Source: Diadema setosum (taxonomy: Eukaryota; Echinodermata; Echinoidea; Diadematoida; Diadematidae). Taken from it: a DNA stretch of 64,000 bases. Position numbers and translations under genes: made by a program. This document shows positions 12,167-22,889 of this stretch, piece by piece (position 1 is the stretch's first letter; the number at the start of each line of letters is the position of its first letter). Below the pieces are notes generated by a model. The model was not told the DNA's origin. It ran no database searches and was given only the letters and a program-made list of their open reading frames with translations. The DNA lies in NCBI GenBank assembly GCA_033980235.1, contig CM067065.1:27454155-27518154 (forward strand). The letters are read 5' to 3'.

Positions 12167-14119
12167 TTTGGCTTGATTTCATTACATAGGCGCTGGAAGG
12201 GGGGGGGGGGGGGCGGCCACCCCCCCCCCCCCCCCCAATCCAAAAAGTGGGGAGGCAAAACGCATTTTTGACCCCCCCCCCCCCAAAAAAAAAAAAAAAA
12301 AAAAGAAAATAAATAAATAAATAGATAAATAAAATAAAAAATAATAAATGAAAAGAATAATAATAAAAAGATAAATAGATAAAAATAAATAAAATAAAAT
12401 AAATACATCTACAAATACAAATAGGGAAATTTATAAGCTAAGACTAGTAATTCTAACTCTTATAAATGTTTAGACATTCTTTTTTTTTTTTTTGTTGCGT
12501 GTGAGCAGATTATCTCAACCGCATTCGACGGTAACCGTTGCAGTTTTTAGAGGCCTTTGGCTATGGAAAATTGTTTAAATATCAAAATGTTAGCTTTAAG
12601 CACTGGCGGATTTAGAGGCGGGCACAACTGGCCCATGCTAACCCTCCTTTTGAAGCAACTTTTTAAAAATTCTTCTTTGTTTTGTAATTTTTATACGTGT
12701 CCCCCCCCCCCTTGAGAAAAAAAAATCTTCCATACGTCCCTCTTCCATCGCTATAGTTATAACTAACGTGACACCTGACGTAGGTAGCGCTCCCGAAAAA
12801 TAGTTTTAACCCCCGCCCGCACCCCCCCCCCCCCCTTCTTAATTTCCAAAGCGAAAAGATATAGCTACAAACGGCAGTTTTTGGACTGTAAAATGTCAAA
12901 ATTTTCAAGCTCGCTCGCTCCGCTCGCTCGCATTCAATCGCTTTGCCATTCTCCTGATGTTGCTGCCAGTAAGTGCCAGCAGTTGCGCCCGGTGCATCCC
13001 CCCCTTAATTTCCAAAGCGAAAAAAAAGTATAGCTACAAACGGCAGTTTATATACTGTAAAATGTCAAAATTTTCAAGCTCGCTCGCATTTAATCGTTAT
13101 GCCATTGTAAAAGAGAATGTTACTGCCAGTAATTGCCAGCAGTTGCGCCTGGGCCGCCGCCCCTCCCCCTTAATTTCCAAAGCAAAAAAAAAATAAATAA
13201 ATAAAAAAAAAAAAAAATATATATATAGCTACAAACGGCAGTTTGGGGACTGTAAAATGTCAAAATTTTCACTCTCGCTCGCTTCGCTCGCTCGCATTTA
13301 ATCGTTATGCCATTCTCCTAACGTTGCTGGCAGTAATTGCCAGCAGTTGAGCCCGGTGCGCCTCCCCCTTAATTTCCAAAGCGAAAAACATAGCTACAAA
13401 CGGCAGTTTTTGGACTGTAGAATGTCAAAATTTTCACTCTCGCTCGCTTCGCTCGCTCGCATTTAATCGTTATGCCATTCTCCTAATGTTGCTGTCAGTA
13501 ATTGCCAGCAGTTGCGCCCGGTGCGCCCCCTTAATTTCCAAAGTGAAAGATATAGCTACAAACGGCAGTTTTGGGACTGTAAAATGTCAAAATTTTCAAG
13601 CTCGTTCGCTCGCATTTTATTGCTATGCAATTCTCCTGATGTTGCTGACCATGCTTGTCGTTTCGCACCGTCATTCCGTAATCCGTGTAAGGAAAACTTA
13701 CAATGTTGCTCAATGACTGCGTTGTTGAATGTATGACGTTCCGTAATGTATTGTAGTCCCATTAAGTTTGCAGACTGACAGCGCACGCACACACGCACAA
13801 GCATACACACCCTCAAAATTACTCTTCCACAAGGTGCCCCCCCATGTCTCGACCCACGGTACGCCATAGTACACACGCACACATGTGTGTGTGTGTGTAT
13901 GTGTATATTGTGTAACTTATGTATATCGTGAGCCCCCTCCAATATTTGCCCCCCCCCCCAATCCAAAACTGCTTCCGGCGCGCCTTTTTCTTTTATTATA
14001 ATTGGGTTTTGTTGAATCGTGAATTACAATTGTTGAATCGTGAATTCTGTAATACATGCGATTCGATTTATTATGAAATTGTATTGAATATGGAATCAAT
14101 AAAAGATTATGGGAAAAAA
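12167..14119. mobile_element. ~1.95 kb insertion carrying a five-unit tandem repeat, copy A only
   Basis: Copy B has the empty site (acccatcgcggaagag). The insert is flanked by ATCG (12163-12166 and 14120-14123). It opens 'tttggcttgatttcattaca' followed by G- and C-runs, and closes with 'aatcaataaaag' and an A-run, which could be a polyadenylated retroposon end. No terminal inverted repeats and no recognisable protein were found. The related G/C-run motifs near both ends (12198-12285, 13930-13985) suggest two related elements flanking the repeat block. Confidence 0.65.
12836..13700. repeat. Five ~165-190 bp tandem units with GCTCGCTCG core
   Basis: Each unit carries 'atagctacaaacggcagttt', 'aaaatgtcaaaattttca', a gctcgcttcgctcgctcg block and 'gccagcagttgcgcc'. 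The cggcag anchor occurs at about 12872, 13041, 13234, 13401 and 13563. The repeat is absent from copy B with the rest of the insert. Confidence 0.85.
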
Positions 14120-14123
14120 ATCG

Positions 14124-15189
14124 CGGAAGAGTTAATCTTCTCGGGACAAAAAAAAAAGGTTTAGGGCACTTTGGAGAGACTTCTACATCTCAAATCTATT
14201 GTACGTGTAGCACCTTCGCTGTATGCCGATTTGTATATGCGCAGTTTATTGGCGATCTTTAGAAACAGGGTTTGTTTTGTATTCTTTCTCCAATTTCACC
14301 CTTCCCGCGGCCCTTCGGTGGCTTTGGTTGTGGCCCCTTTTCTTTAACTAATTGGTTGCAGTCCTTTTGATTATTTTACCGCGGCCCTTTGGACTCTTTG
14401 GTCGCGGCTTTTTCAATCGTTTCGCTGCAGCCTCCTCCATCACTATCTCTTGGCTGCAGTCCCTATATCATAGACCTATACATGACATGTACTTCAGCGA
14501 TCCATAAACGTCAAACAGTAGACATCGGCTTGTGAGCTGAATACTGAGTCGAGTCATTTCACAAGATACCATACATGCTACAGAATATTATGACCTCCTC
14601 GAGACATGCTGTTTTTATGAAATGGTGTGTAATGTTTCACTACAAGATGAAATAAGTGTCTGTATTCATCACATCCACTCCATGTATATTTATTTTGTTT
14701 CTGTTATTTCTTTTTAATATACCTCTTGTATCAGCAATCAAATACCTTTCGCCCTTTCGTATATGAAACTTATGGCTTATTAAACTTATTAACCCCCCCC
14801 CCCAAAGAAAAGAAAAGAAAAGCAAAGAAAAACAAGACAAAAGAAAGGAAAACAAACACACATACACACAGACACAAGATGACAAAAGTGTCCGCTCCTA
14901 TATCATTTAAAGCGTCGCTGGCAGTGTGCACTGCATGCGTTGATAGGAATAAAGATAACAAACATACCTAACAACAATCGAATTATAGAACTCTAAAAAC
15001 ATATAAAATCATATCTTACTAAAACAAAGCAAGATGACGTGGAAACTATAATGACTTAATCTTGTTTTTCTCAACTTTTGAAGCGGTATTTATTTTGTGA
15101 ACTTAGGGAGATAAAAATCAGCTCCACGAGTCAGGTAACAACCTTTTGATTGTACACATTGTATGTGCTTTGCGCTCCCTACAAGGTTT
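14124..15189. other. Non-coding DNA and inverted GGCCGCGG minisatellite (copy A)
   Basis: 14290-14480 is the GGCCGCGG minisatellite in reverse orientation relative to 5640-6180. A C-run and (GAAAA)n tract lie at 14793-14860. The rest shows no gene. The equivalent in copy B (52650-55000) is partly duplicated. Confidence 0.65.
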
Positions 15190-15475
15190 GAAAACGTAAC
15201 GTAATACTGTGCTAGTTACAAACAACGCCACGAGAGGGCGTTGTGCTAAGAATGTGGTTTGTCACACTTTTGACAACTTGGAGTTTGTTACCCATTCAAG
15301 GATTAGAAAGGACCCACGCGGCGTTTTGAAAGAAACGCCGTAGATCGGGCCAAAGTGAAAACACGCTTGAGTACCCCGGCGCATCGCCGGCTTTTCAAAA
15401 GACCGCTCAAAGCGCCGATGAACGGCCACGCCGCGGGTTCGAAGCACAATGTAATCTGCCGAGGCGCCTAATATG
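15190..15475 (-). repeat. GCGCC-rich dispersed repeat (right arm, copy A)
   Basis: Inverted relative of 2801-3050, ending 'taatctgccgaggcgcc'. Its 3' ~90 bp are missing in copy B, where 55175 joins directly to the next repeat unit. Any long minus-strand frame here crosses the repeat and a C-run, so no protein is called. Confidence 0.6.
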
Positions 15476-18440
15476 TCCCTCCTCCCCCCCCCCCCCCCCC
15501 CCCGCCTCACCCAAGAAGGAGGGGGAGGAGTTGAAGTCTCAGAGTCCCTAAAGTCTGGAATTTTTCGTCTTCTTAGTTGAACCAAAAAAATTGCTCTATG
15601 TTAATGCTATAAACACAATAATGACCAAAATTTCATGTTTGATTACGTCGGGTCCATGCGTGCGCTGATTTTTATTATTTTTTTTTTCTGGGGGGGGGGG
15701 TGAGGAGGATGAGGGGGAATTTTTCATATTTTCAGCATCTTCTTAAAAAATCTATGACAGATTTTCACCGAAGATGACAAATAGAATCTTTATGGTGGAA
15801 TGGTTGCAATTTCTTTAAAGGAGCCCCCCCCCCCCCCCACACACACACACACCGCCGAAGCAGGGGGGACGGGGGGAGGCATGGGGAAGTTGAAGTCTGC
15901 CACTGAGTCCTTAAAGTCTCGAACGTTTATATTCTGAGTCAGATCTAATTCGATAGAGCTAGGTTAGTGCTATATATGAAGACAATTAATGACTGAAATT
16001 TCATGATTGATTTTAGCTGATCCAGGGGTGCCGTGAAAGAGGGGTTGGGGGAGGAGTGGAATTAATTTTCCATATTTTCATAATCTTCTTGAAAACTTTA
16101 TGTCGGATTTTCACCAATCTTGGCAAATAGCATCTTCATGGTGATATGATCTTAATGTGTTTAGATATATTTCCCACACGCCAAAGGAGAGAGAGAGAGA
16201 GGGGGGGGGGGGGGTGGAGGGAAAGTTGAAACCTCAGAGTCCCTTCTGGAATGTTTCATCTTCTTTGTCGAACCGAAACAGATAGACGTCAGTTAGTGCT
16301 TCAACACCCACCCATATTCCCCTTTAGTGGTGTGACCATATATTTTTCAAGAAGTGCTGAGAATGGGTAAATTCCCCACCTCCCCCACATTTCCCCGCCT
16401 CCAGTCAGCTGGGCATCCCTTGATCCGCCATAATCAAACATGAACTTTCAGTCATGAATGTCTCCATAGTTTAATATCACTAGCTTAGCTCTGTCTTTTT
16501 GGTTCGACTAAGAAGATACAGAATTCCAGCTTATTAAAGGACAAGTTCACCTTCATAAACATAAGGATTGAGAGAATGCAGCAATATTAGTAGACCACAT
16601 CATTGAAAGTTTGAGGAAAATTGGACAATCGATGCAAAAGTTATGAATTTTTAAAATTTTTGTGTTGGAATCGCTGGATGAGGAGACTACTACAGCTTGT
16701 GAGTAATTATGCGTACAACAGTATAAAGGAAATGTAAAGAAAATTCAACATATGTTTACTTTTTTTGCATAATAAAGAGCACTTGACTTGCCTCTTTCTA
16801 AAGGCAGGGGAAATATTACCCATAACATATGTCGGTAACGAGTCAAGGGAATGTATACTTTTTTCAAAAGATGAAATTTTGTGAAATTCTCTTTATATTT
16901 TCCTTATATTGTTGTACGCATGTGACATCTAAGTTATTCATACACTGCTGTAGTCTTCTCATCCAGCGGTTACTGCACAAAAACTTCAAAAATTCATAAC
17001 TTTTGAACGGATTGTCCGATTTTCCTCAAACTTTCAATGATGTGTTATACTAATATTGCTACATTCTCTCAATCCTTATGTTTATGAAGGTGAACTTGTC
17101 CTTTAAGAACTCTAAGGTTTCAATTCCCCCAACCCCTCCCCCTTCGGAGGTGTGAGTGTGTGTGCGTGTGTGTGTGTGTGTGGGGGGGGGGGGCTCATTT
17201 CAACAAATTAAGACCATATCATCATACAGAGAATATATGCCAAGTTTGGTTAAAATCCGTCATAGATTTTTCGAGAAGATGCTGAAAATGTAGTAAATTC
17301 CCCCTCCCCCCAACCATTAGAGCACCCATGGATCCGCCATAATAAAACATGACATTTCATGCAGTCATTAATGTCTTCGTAGCTCTAACTTAGCTCTATA
17401 TTTTTCGGTTCGACTAAGAAAATGAAACATTCCAGAATGTATGGACCCTGAGGCTTCAATTAATCGAGATTTCATAACCGTAAACATGATATTTGTCAAG
17501 TTTGATGAAAATCGGTCATTAAATATTTTTCAAGATGCTGAAAATGTAGGTAATTCCTCTCCTTCCCCGCATCCTCTCTCCTATCAGGGCACCCTTGGAT
17601 CCGCCATAATCGAACATGAAATGTCAGGCATGAATGTCTCCATAGCTCTAACTTGAGCCCTTTCTTTTTCGGTTAGTCTAGGAAGGTTTTTTATAGCTTT
17701 GAGACTCCGAGACTTCAACTCCCCCAACCCCCTCCCCTTCATCGTTGTCGGGGAGGGCTATTTCAACAAATTAGAATCATATCACCATTATATACTATTT
17801 GCCAAGTTTTGTGAAAATCCGTCATAGATTTTTCGAGAAGATGCTGAAGAATTGGAAAATTTCTCTCCTCTCCCTCACCGGGGCACCCCTGGATCCGCTA
17901 TAATCAACATGACATTTCAGACATAAATGCCTTCATCTAATTAGCTCTGTCTTTTCTGTTTCGATTAAAAGATATTCAAAAATCAGAGTTTAGGAACGCT
18001 GAGGTTTCAACTCCCCCCCCCCCCCCCCCCCTTCGGCGGTGTGCAGGGGGAGGGCTAATTTTAACAAATCAAGATCATGACACAATAAAAATGCTATATG
18101 CCAAGTTACTGAAACTGCAGAAAATCCCCTTCTTCCCCTCACCACCCCCTCCCCCCCCCCCCCCCCCCTCTTGGTTATATAGGGCCGCCTGGATTCGCCA
18201 TAATAAAATGGGAAATTTCAGTCATTAATGTCTTCATAGCACTGATAACTTATCTCTATCTTTTTGGGGGCTAAGAAAATAACAAAAATCCAGACTTTAG
18301 GTCTCTGAGGCTTGTACTTCCCCCTCCCCCTTCGGCGGTAGGTGTGTGTGTGTGTGGGAGGGGGGCTTATTTAAAGAAATTAAGATCATATCACCATAAA
18401 GATTTCATCTGCCAAGTTCGATGAAATCCGTTTTGGAGTT
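15476..18440. repeat. Array of 250-360 bp G/C-tract units with an orientation switch (copy A)
   Basis: Units read forward from 15476 to about 16290 ('gttgaagtctcagagtcc' at 15528, 15889, 16222) and reverse from about 16300 to 18440 ('gaaaatccgtcatagat', 'gatccgccataatc'). Long C-runs and G-runs (up to ~20) occur at each unit boundary. The array is interrupted by the TTAA MITE at 16538. It is repeated in B at 55175-58450. Confidence 0.85.
16538..17102. mobile_element. TTAA-flanked MITE (565 bp), copy A only
   Basis: Terminal inverted repeats start AGGACAAGTTCACCTTCATA and extend well over 60 bp, including 'ggattgagagaatg' and its complement at the other end. TTAA flanks both ends (16534-16537, 17103-17106), and copy B has a single TTAA at 56197-56200. 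TTAA targeting is typical of piggyBac-type (also Kolobok-type) transposons. Non-autonomous; no transposase. Confidence 0.9.
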
Positions 18441-18539
18441 AAGAGGAAAATTATTACGGTAAAGGTTCATGAGCAATTTTGTTAAACATCGAGATTATCT
18501 ACGTATATCGACCATTGGTACATAATACCATTGAAGTAC

Positions 18540-18715
18540 ATGATTTTTCCATTTCCTGGCAGTGTTTTTACAATTCTCGGCAAAATTTAACGTTTTTACA
18601 TTTCACGGCGAGACGTGTTTACAAATCCCGTTGATGCAATTTTCGAGATTTTTACATTTCCCGGCGAGACGTTTTTGCAATTCCCGGCGTATTTACAAAA
18701 CCCGGCTCCACAGGG
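18540..18715 (-). repeat. CCGGG/TTTGTAAAAACG minisatellite (right arm, copy A)
   Basis: Reverse orientation of 2046-2310, with the same order of flanking motifs (tgaagtacatgatt on the inner side, ctccacag outside). Copy B: 58570-58715. Confidence 0.75.
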
Positions 18716-19178
18716 GCTTACACGAGTACGGTGTTCGCATACAGCGCACTCTGCTCTGCATGTATTGGTTCCCTGCCATTATTGCTCGTTGAAATATCAT
18801 ACGTCTCTTCACAAATAATAATTATGTCTCATTTCAATTGATCTCCTCATGATTTTGTTAGGATATTTTTGTCCATACGCTTTCCAAAAGCTGAACCTAA
18901 TAAAATGTCCTATACAAGTACTATTCCTACGAATACAGTTTGAATTCATTTTTCTTCAATTTTTACCTTAATTTGTTTGTTTTCAAGCACGGAATTCTAT
19001 TTAGTTCCCTGATATCTCTACATTATTCAACCAGCCTTGAAACACGCATTGTCACTCAATTTGATCATCTGAAACAAGTACTAACCAGTGCATTACACTA
19101 CATTTGGTATGAAGGTACAAGATTGACATTGCTTGAAATAGCGTAATGTGAAGAAAACGTACAATAATTATATAAAGA
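18716..19178. other. Non-coding DNA, relic of an upstream module (copy A)
   Basis: Diverged relative of 630-1020, sharing 'cacgcattgtcactcaattt' and 'gaaggtacaagattgaca'. No intact exon is seen. It ends at the foldback insertion. Confidence 0.55.
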
Positions 19179-22100
19179 TTAGTCCAAGAGCATTAGGTCA
19201 AAAAAGGCTTAAACCTGGACATTTTTTGTAACAAGCTGATTTTTTTCAGGATAGGTCCAGAAAAATGTCTAGAATAACATACTAAAAGTCCTCATGAATC
19301 CTCTTTGAGCGTTTTCCGCAATCCAAGATGGCGTCCAAAATGGCCGCCATTTCCAGAAATTCTTATAACTTTTCAACCAGAGAACCAAAATACAAAATTT
19401 AAATGTCTTAATATATGTTTTGAAGCATGAAGAACTCAATAAAACACATATCAAGAGATTTTGATGCACGCAAGTACGGTAATCCAAGATGGCGTCCAAA
19501 ATGGCCGCCATATTTTGAAATTCTTAAAACTTTCCAGCCAGGTAACCCTAATACAAAATTTAAATGTGTAAATATATGTTTTGAAGGATGAAGAACTCAA
19601 TAAAATACATATTAAGAGATGTTGACGGACATAAGTACGGTAATCCAAGATGGCATCCAAAATGGCCGCCATATTTTGAAATTCTGATAACTTTCCAGCC
19701 AGGTAACCCAATTACAAAATTTAAATGTCTAAATATATGTTTTGAAGGATGAAGAACTCAATAAAAATATACATTAAGAGATGTTGACGGACATAAGTAC
19801 CGTAATCCAAGATGGCATCCAAAGTTGCCGCCATTTTCTGAAATATTTTCAATTAGGCAACCCAATACAGAATTTAAGTGTCTATGTTTCGAAACATTTT
19901 ATAAAGAACTCAATGAAATACATATTAAGAGATGTTGACGCACGCATGTCCAGATTAAACCGCTGGAGCTCTTCCTAAAATGCAAAATGGCGTGCAAAAT
20001 GGCTGGCAGTCACAATTTTATCTCACGATCATGTAAACAAATGTCAGTATAGTATATAAGAAGCTTTTTATTTACAAATAGTTCTTATGAGTAAAGTATA
20101 CAAATAAAACATTTGGATGTTAAACTCAAGGAGTGTGTCCTTGTTTCGATAGAAACATTCACCATCAGATATGTTGCTAAGCAGAGAGCCTACTAGATCT
20201 TTTTACCACATGCTCTATTTTCGTCACCTCAAGCACAAGAAATGAAAATTTAGTGCTAGCCCTTTTTTATTACCAACGCATTTGGCGTCTACCATGAGGT
20301 GAGTTACATTCGAAACTGTCAGTTATCACTCAAGAAGTAAAAACAATTCTTTCTGATGTCTGTGCTACATAACTGTTGAAAATTAGTTTCTTCATGTGCG
20401 ACAAAATAATGTGTAATTCATCAAATGACAGTGAATCTCTTTGCTGCAGTGTATTGCTCCACCTTAAAACAAAGTGTCTAAATTATCTTAGGATGGCCTA
20501 TTCATTTCGTGTAGATTAGGTTAAATTATATTACAGATAGAAATCAGAGAATGTGGTACTCATAGTTATTGGTACATGGAGGAGGAATACTCCTCTCCCA
20601 CTCGAGGGATCTTCTTTTTTTTTACTCGAAAGTGAATAATATAGTGCAAACGCTTGGTAAGATATTGAATTGTTTCCATCAAAGAGTAGGAAATATATAA
20701 AGAAGTTTTCAGGGAAATGGGCAATATATGGGAGGGGGTGGAAGGGGATCCCCTCCCCCCAACATGAGGGAGATTTTGCATTTTCAGACTTGATATTCAG
20801 ACATTTTGATGCACCATATTGGTGAAATATTAATTTTTTGTTTCCATAAAAAGGAACAAAAAGTTATGTAATCATGGAAGTGCGCAGTCATAGGGATGCC
20901 CGCTTCCACACGAGGGCATAATTTCGTATTTTCAGACTTGAAATTTACAGATCTGTTGCACCTATTTGGTGAAATATTTGATATTTGTTTTCTATTTAAC
21001 GCTGGAAGAACGAATTCAGGAAAGTGTCGGGGAGGGGGAAGTGTGTGGGGAGAATACTCCTTCCCATACGATTGAGAATTTGGCATTTTCCCATTTGAAA
21101 TTCAGAGATTTAGCACACTCTTTTGGTGAAATATCTGAGATTTGTTTTTGTCCTAAAAGTAAGAAAATATATATTACTAATGGAAATATGCAGGGGAAGT
21201 GTATAGGGTGATGCACCCTCCCACAAAATGGAGGTTTTTTGTTTTTTCTTTCAAGATATACGGGTTTTATGGTGCACAATGTTGATGACATACCAGATTG
21301 TTGTTTCTATTAAAAAGTGTAAGAATAGAATAAAGAATAAAGACTAGTATATCCAAGGCAATGAGCTGGTAGAGGATGTGGGGGGGGGGGGGGGGAATCC
21401 CTTTCGACTGGAGGGAGTTTGGCATTTCTATGATCATTAGCCGGCCTAGTGCACCTTTGGTGTTATATTGATTGTCCATCCTTAAAGAGTAGATAATTCA
21501 TTGTCTCAGTATCCCCATCCCCTCCAACTCCAGGCAGCTATTACACTTGAATTGAGATGAAAATAATTATATCATTTACATACATTCGATGCAATATTTG
21601 GGAATTGTTGATCAAAGGGGTATTTAATTTATATTGGGGAAGTGAGCGGTGGAAGGATTTTGTAGGAAGGGCAAATTACCCTTACTTTTTCATTTTGCAA
21701 GTGAAAGATCTAGTGCACACTTTTTGATGACATATTCGGAAATGTGTTAATCTCAAAAGTGTACAAAGTCTATATGGAAAGGGGCCGAGCGAGGGATGTT
21801 TTGCATTTTTATGATTGCAATTCAATGACTTCAGGATGAATATTTGGAAAATAATGATTGTACAGGTCACAACTTTCCCCAAGGGGGGGGGGGGGGGGAA
21901 TACATCCAAGCGAACCTTTACCACCAGACCATCTGAGTTGTTGGATCTCGAACATTATAATGAATATCTTTGTCTCGTGATAAACAAACGGCGGCCATTT
22001 GGGGCAACATTTGGTTTTCGCGAAGAACTCAAGTGGTTTTATTTGTACTTACGTGCTTCAAGATCACTGAATAAGTATTTTGTTGGGTTCCTTATGTCTC

Positions 22101-22813
22101 AATAAGTGCGCATCGCAGTTACGTAGTTGCAGGGTTATGAGAAAAACAGGAAATGGCAGCCATTTTGGACACCATTTTGGATTTCTGAAGTGCTTAAATG
22201 CTTTATTTATGTTTCAAAATCTCAGAATAAGTATTATATTTGGTTCCCTGTGACTCAAAACGTATATTTCGACATTACAAGTGTGTACAGCTGAAATCTA
22301 CTTGCAAAATTATGAGAAAAAAAAAATCAGGAAATGGCGGTCATTTTGGACGCCATCTTGGATTACGGTACTTATGTCCGTCAACATCTCTTAATATGTA
22401 TTTTATTGAGTTCTCCATCCTTCAAAACATATATTTAGACATTTAAATTTTGTATTTGGGTTACCTGGTTGAAAAGTTATAAGAATTTCAAAATATGGCG
22501 GCCATTTTGGACGCCATCTTGGATTACGGTTCTTGCGTGCATCAACATCTCTTAATATGTGTTTTATTGAGTTCTTCATGCTTTAAAATATATATTTAGG
22601 CATTTAAATTTTATATTTGGGTTCTCTGGTTGAAAAGTTATAAGAATTTCTGGATATGGCGGCCATTTTGGACGCCATCTTGGATTGTGGAAAACGCTCA
22701 AAGAGGATTTATGAGGACTTTTAGTATGTTATTCTAGACATTTTTCTGGACCTATCCTGAAAAAATCAGCTTGTTACCAAAAATGTCCAGGTTAAAACTA
22801 ATGCTCTTGGACT
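19179..22813. mobile_element. 3.6 kb foldback transposon with repeat-built arms, copy A only
   Basis: Copy B reads straight through (tataaagatgcaacttc at about 59172). The insert starts TTAGTCCAAGAGCATTAG and ends with the complement, flanked by AGA (or GA). Arms of roughly 700 bp are inverted copies of each other, each made of ~160-180 bp direct repeats. Left units sit at about 19319, 19481, 19639 and 19803; right units at about 22155, 22335, 22500 and 22665. Each contains ccaagatggcgtccaaaatg followed by gccgccat. The centre (20570-21870) is a different ~150-160 bp tandem repeat. No transposase open frame is visible, so it is non-autonomous. Confidence 0.88.
20570..21870. repeat. Central ~150-160 bp tandem repeat of the foldback element
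   Basis: Diverged units share 'gcattttcagacttgaaatt', 'ttggtgaaatatt' and 'gtttctattt', separated by G- or C-rich spacers such as 'gggagggggaagtg'. About six to eight units are present. Confidence 0.75.
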
Positions 22814-22889
22814 AGATGCAACTTCTGTGGAAATGGCTGTTTATTTTGTGTACTGATATAAGTCTCATGGTGTATTGGTGTGATTTTTT

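Noticed and set aside
12016..12408. 130-codon minus-strand frame, rich in F/Y then G/P
   Set aside because: Low-complexity translation of A/T-rich and G/C-run DNA at the edge of an insert.
15190..15475. tRNA-like 'gcgggttcgaagc' (B-box resemblance)
   Set aside because: No matching A box at the right distance and no cloverleaf could be drawn; not called as tRNA or tRNA-derived SINE.
15262..15585. 107-codon minus-strand frame over the GCGCC repeat
   Set aside because: It crosses a poly-C run and a dispersed repeat, and copy B has a deletion through it.
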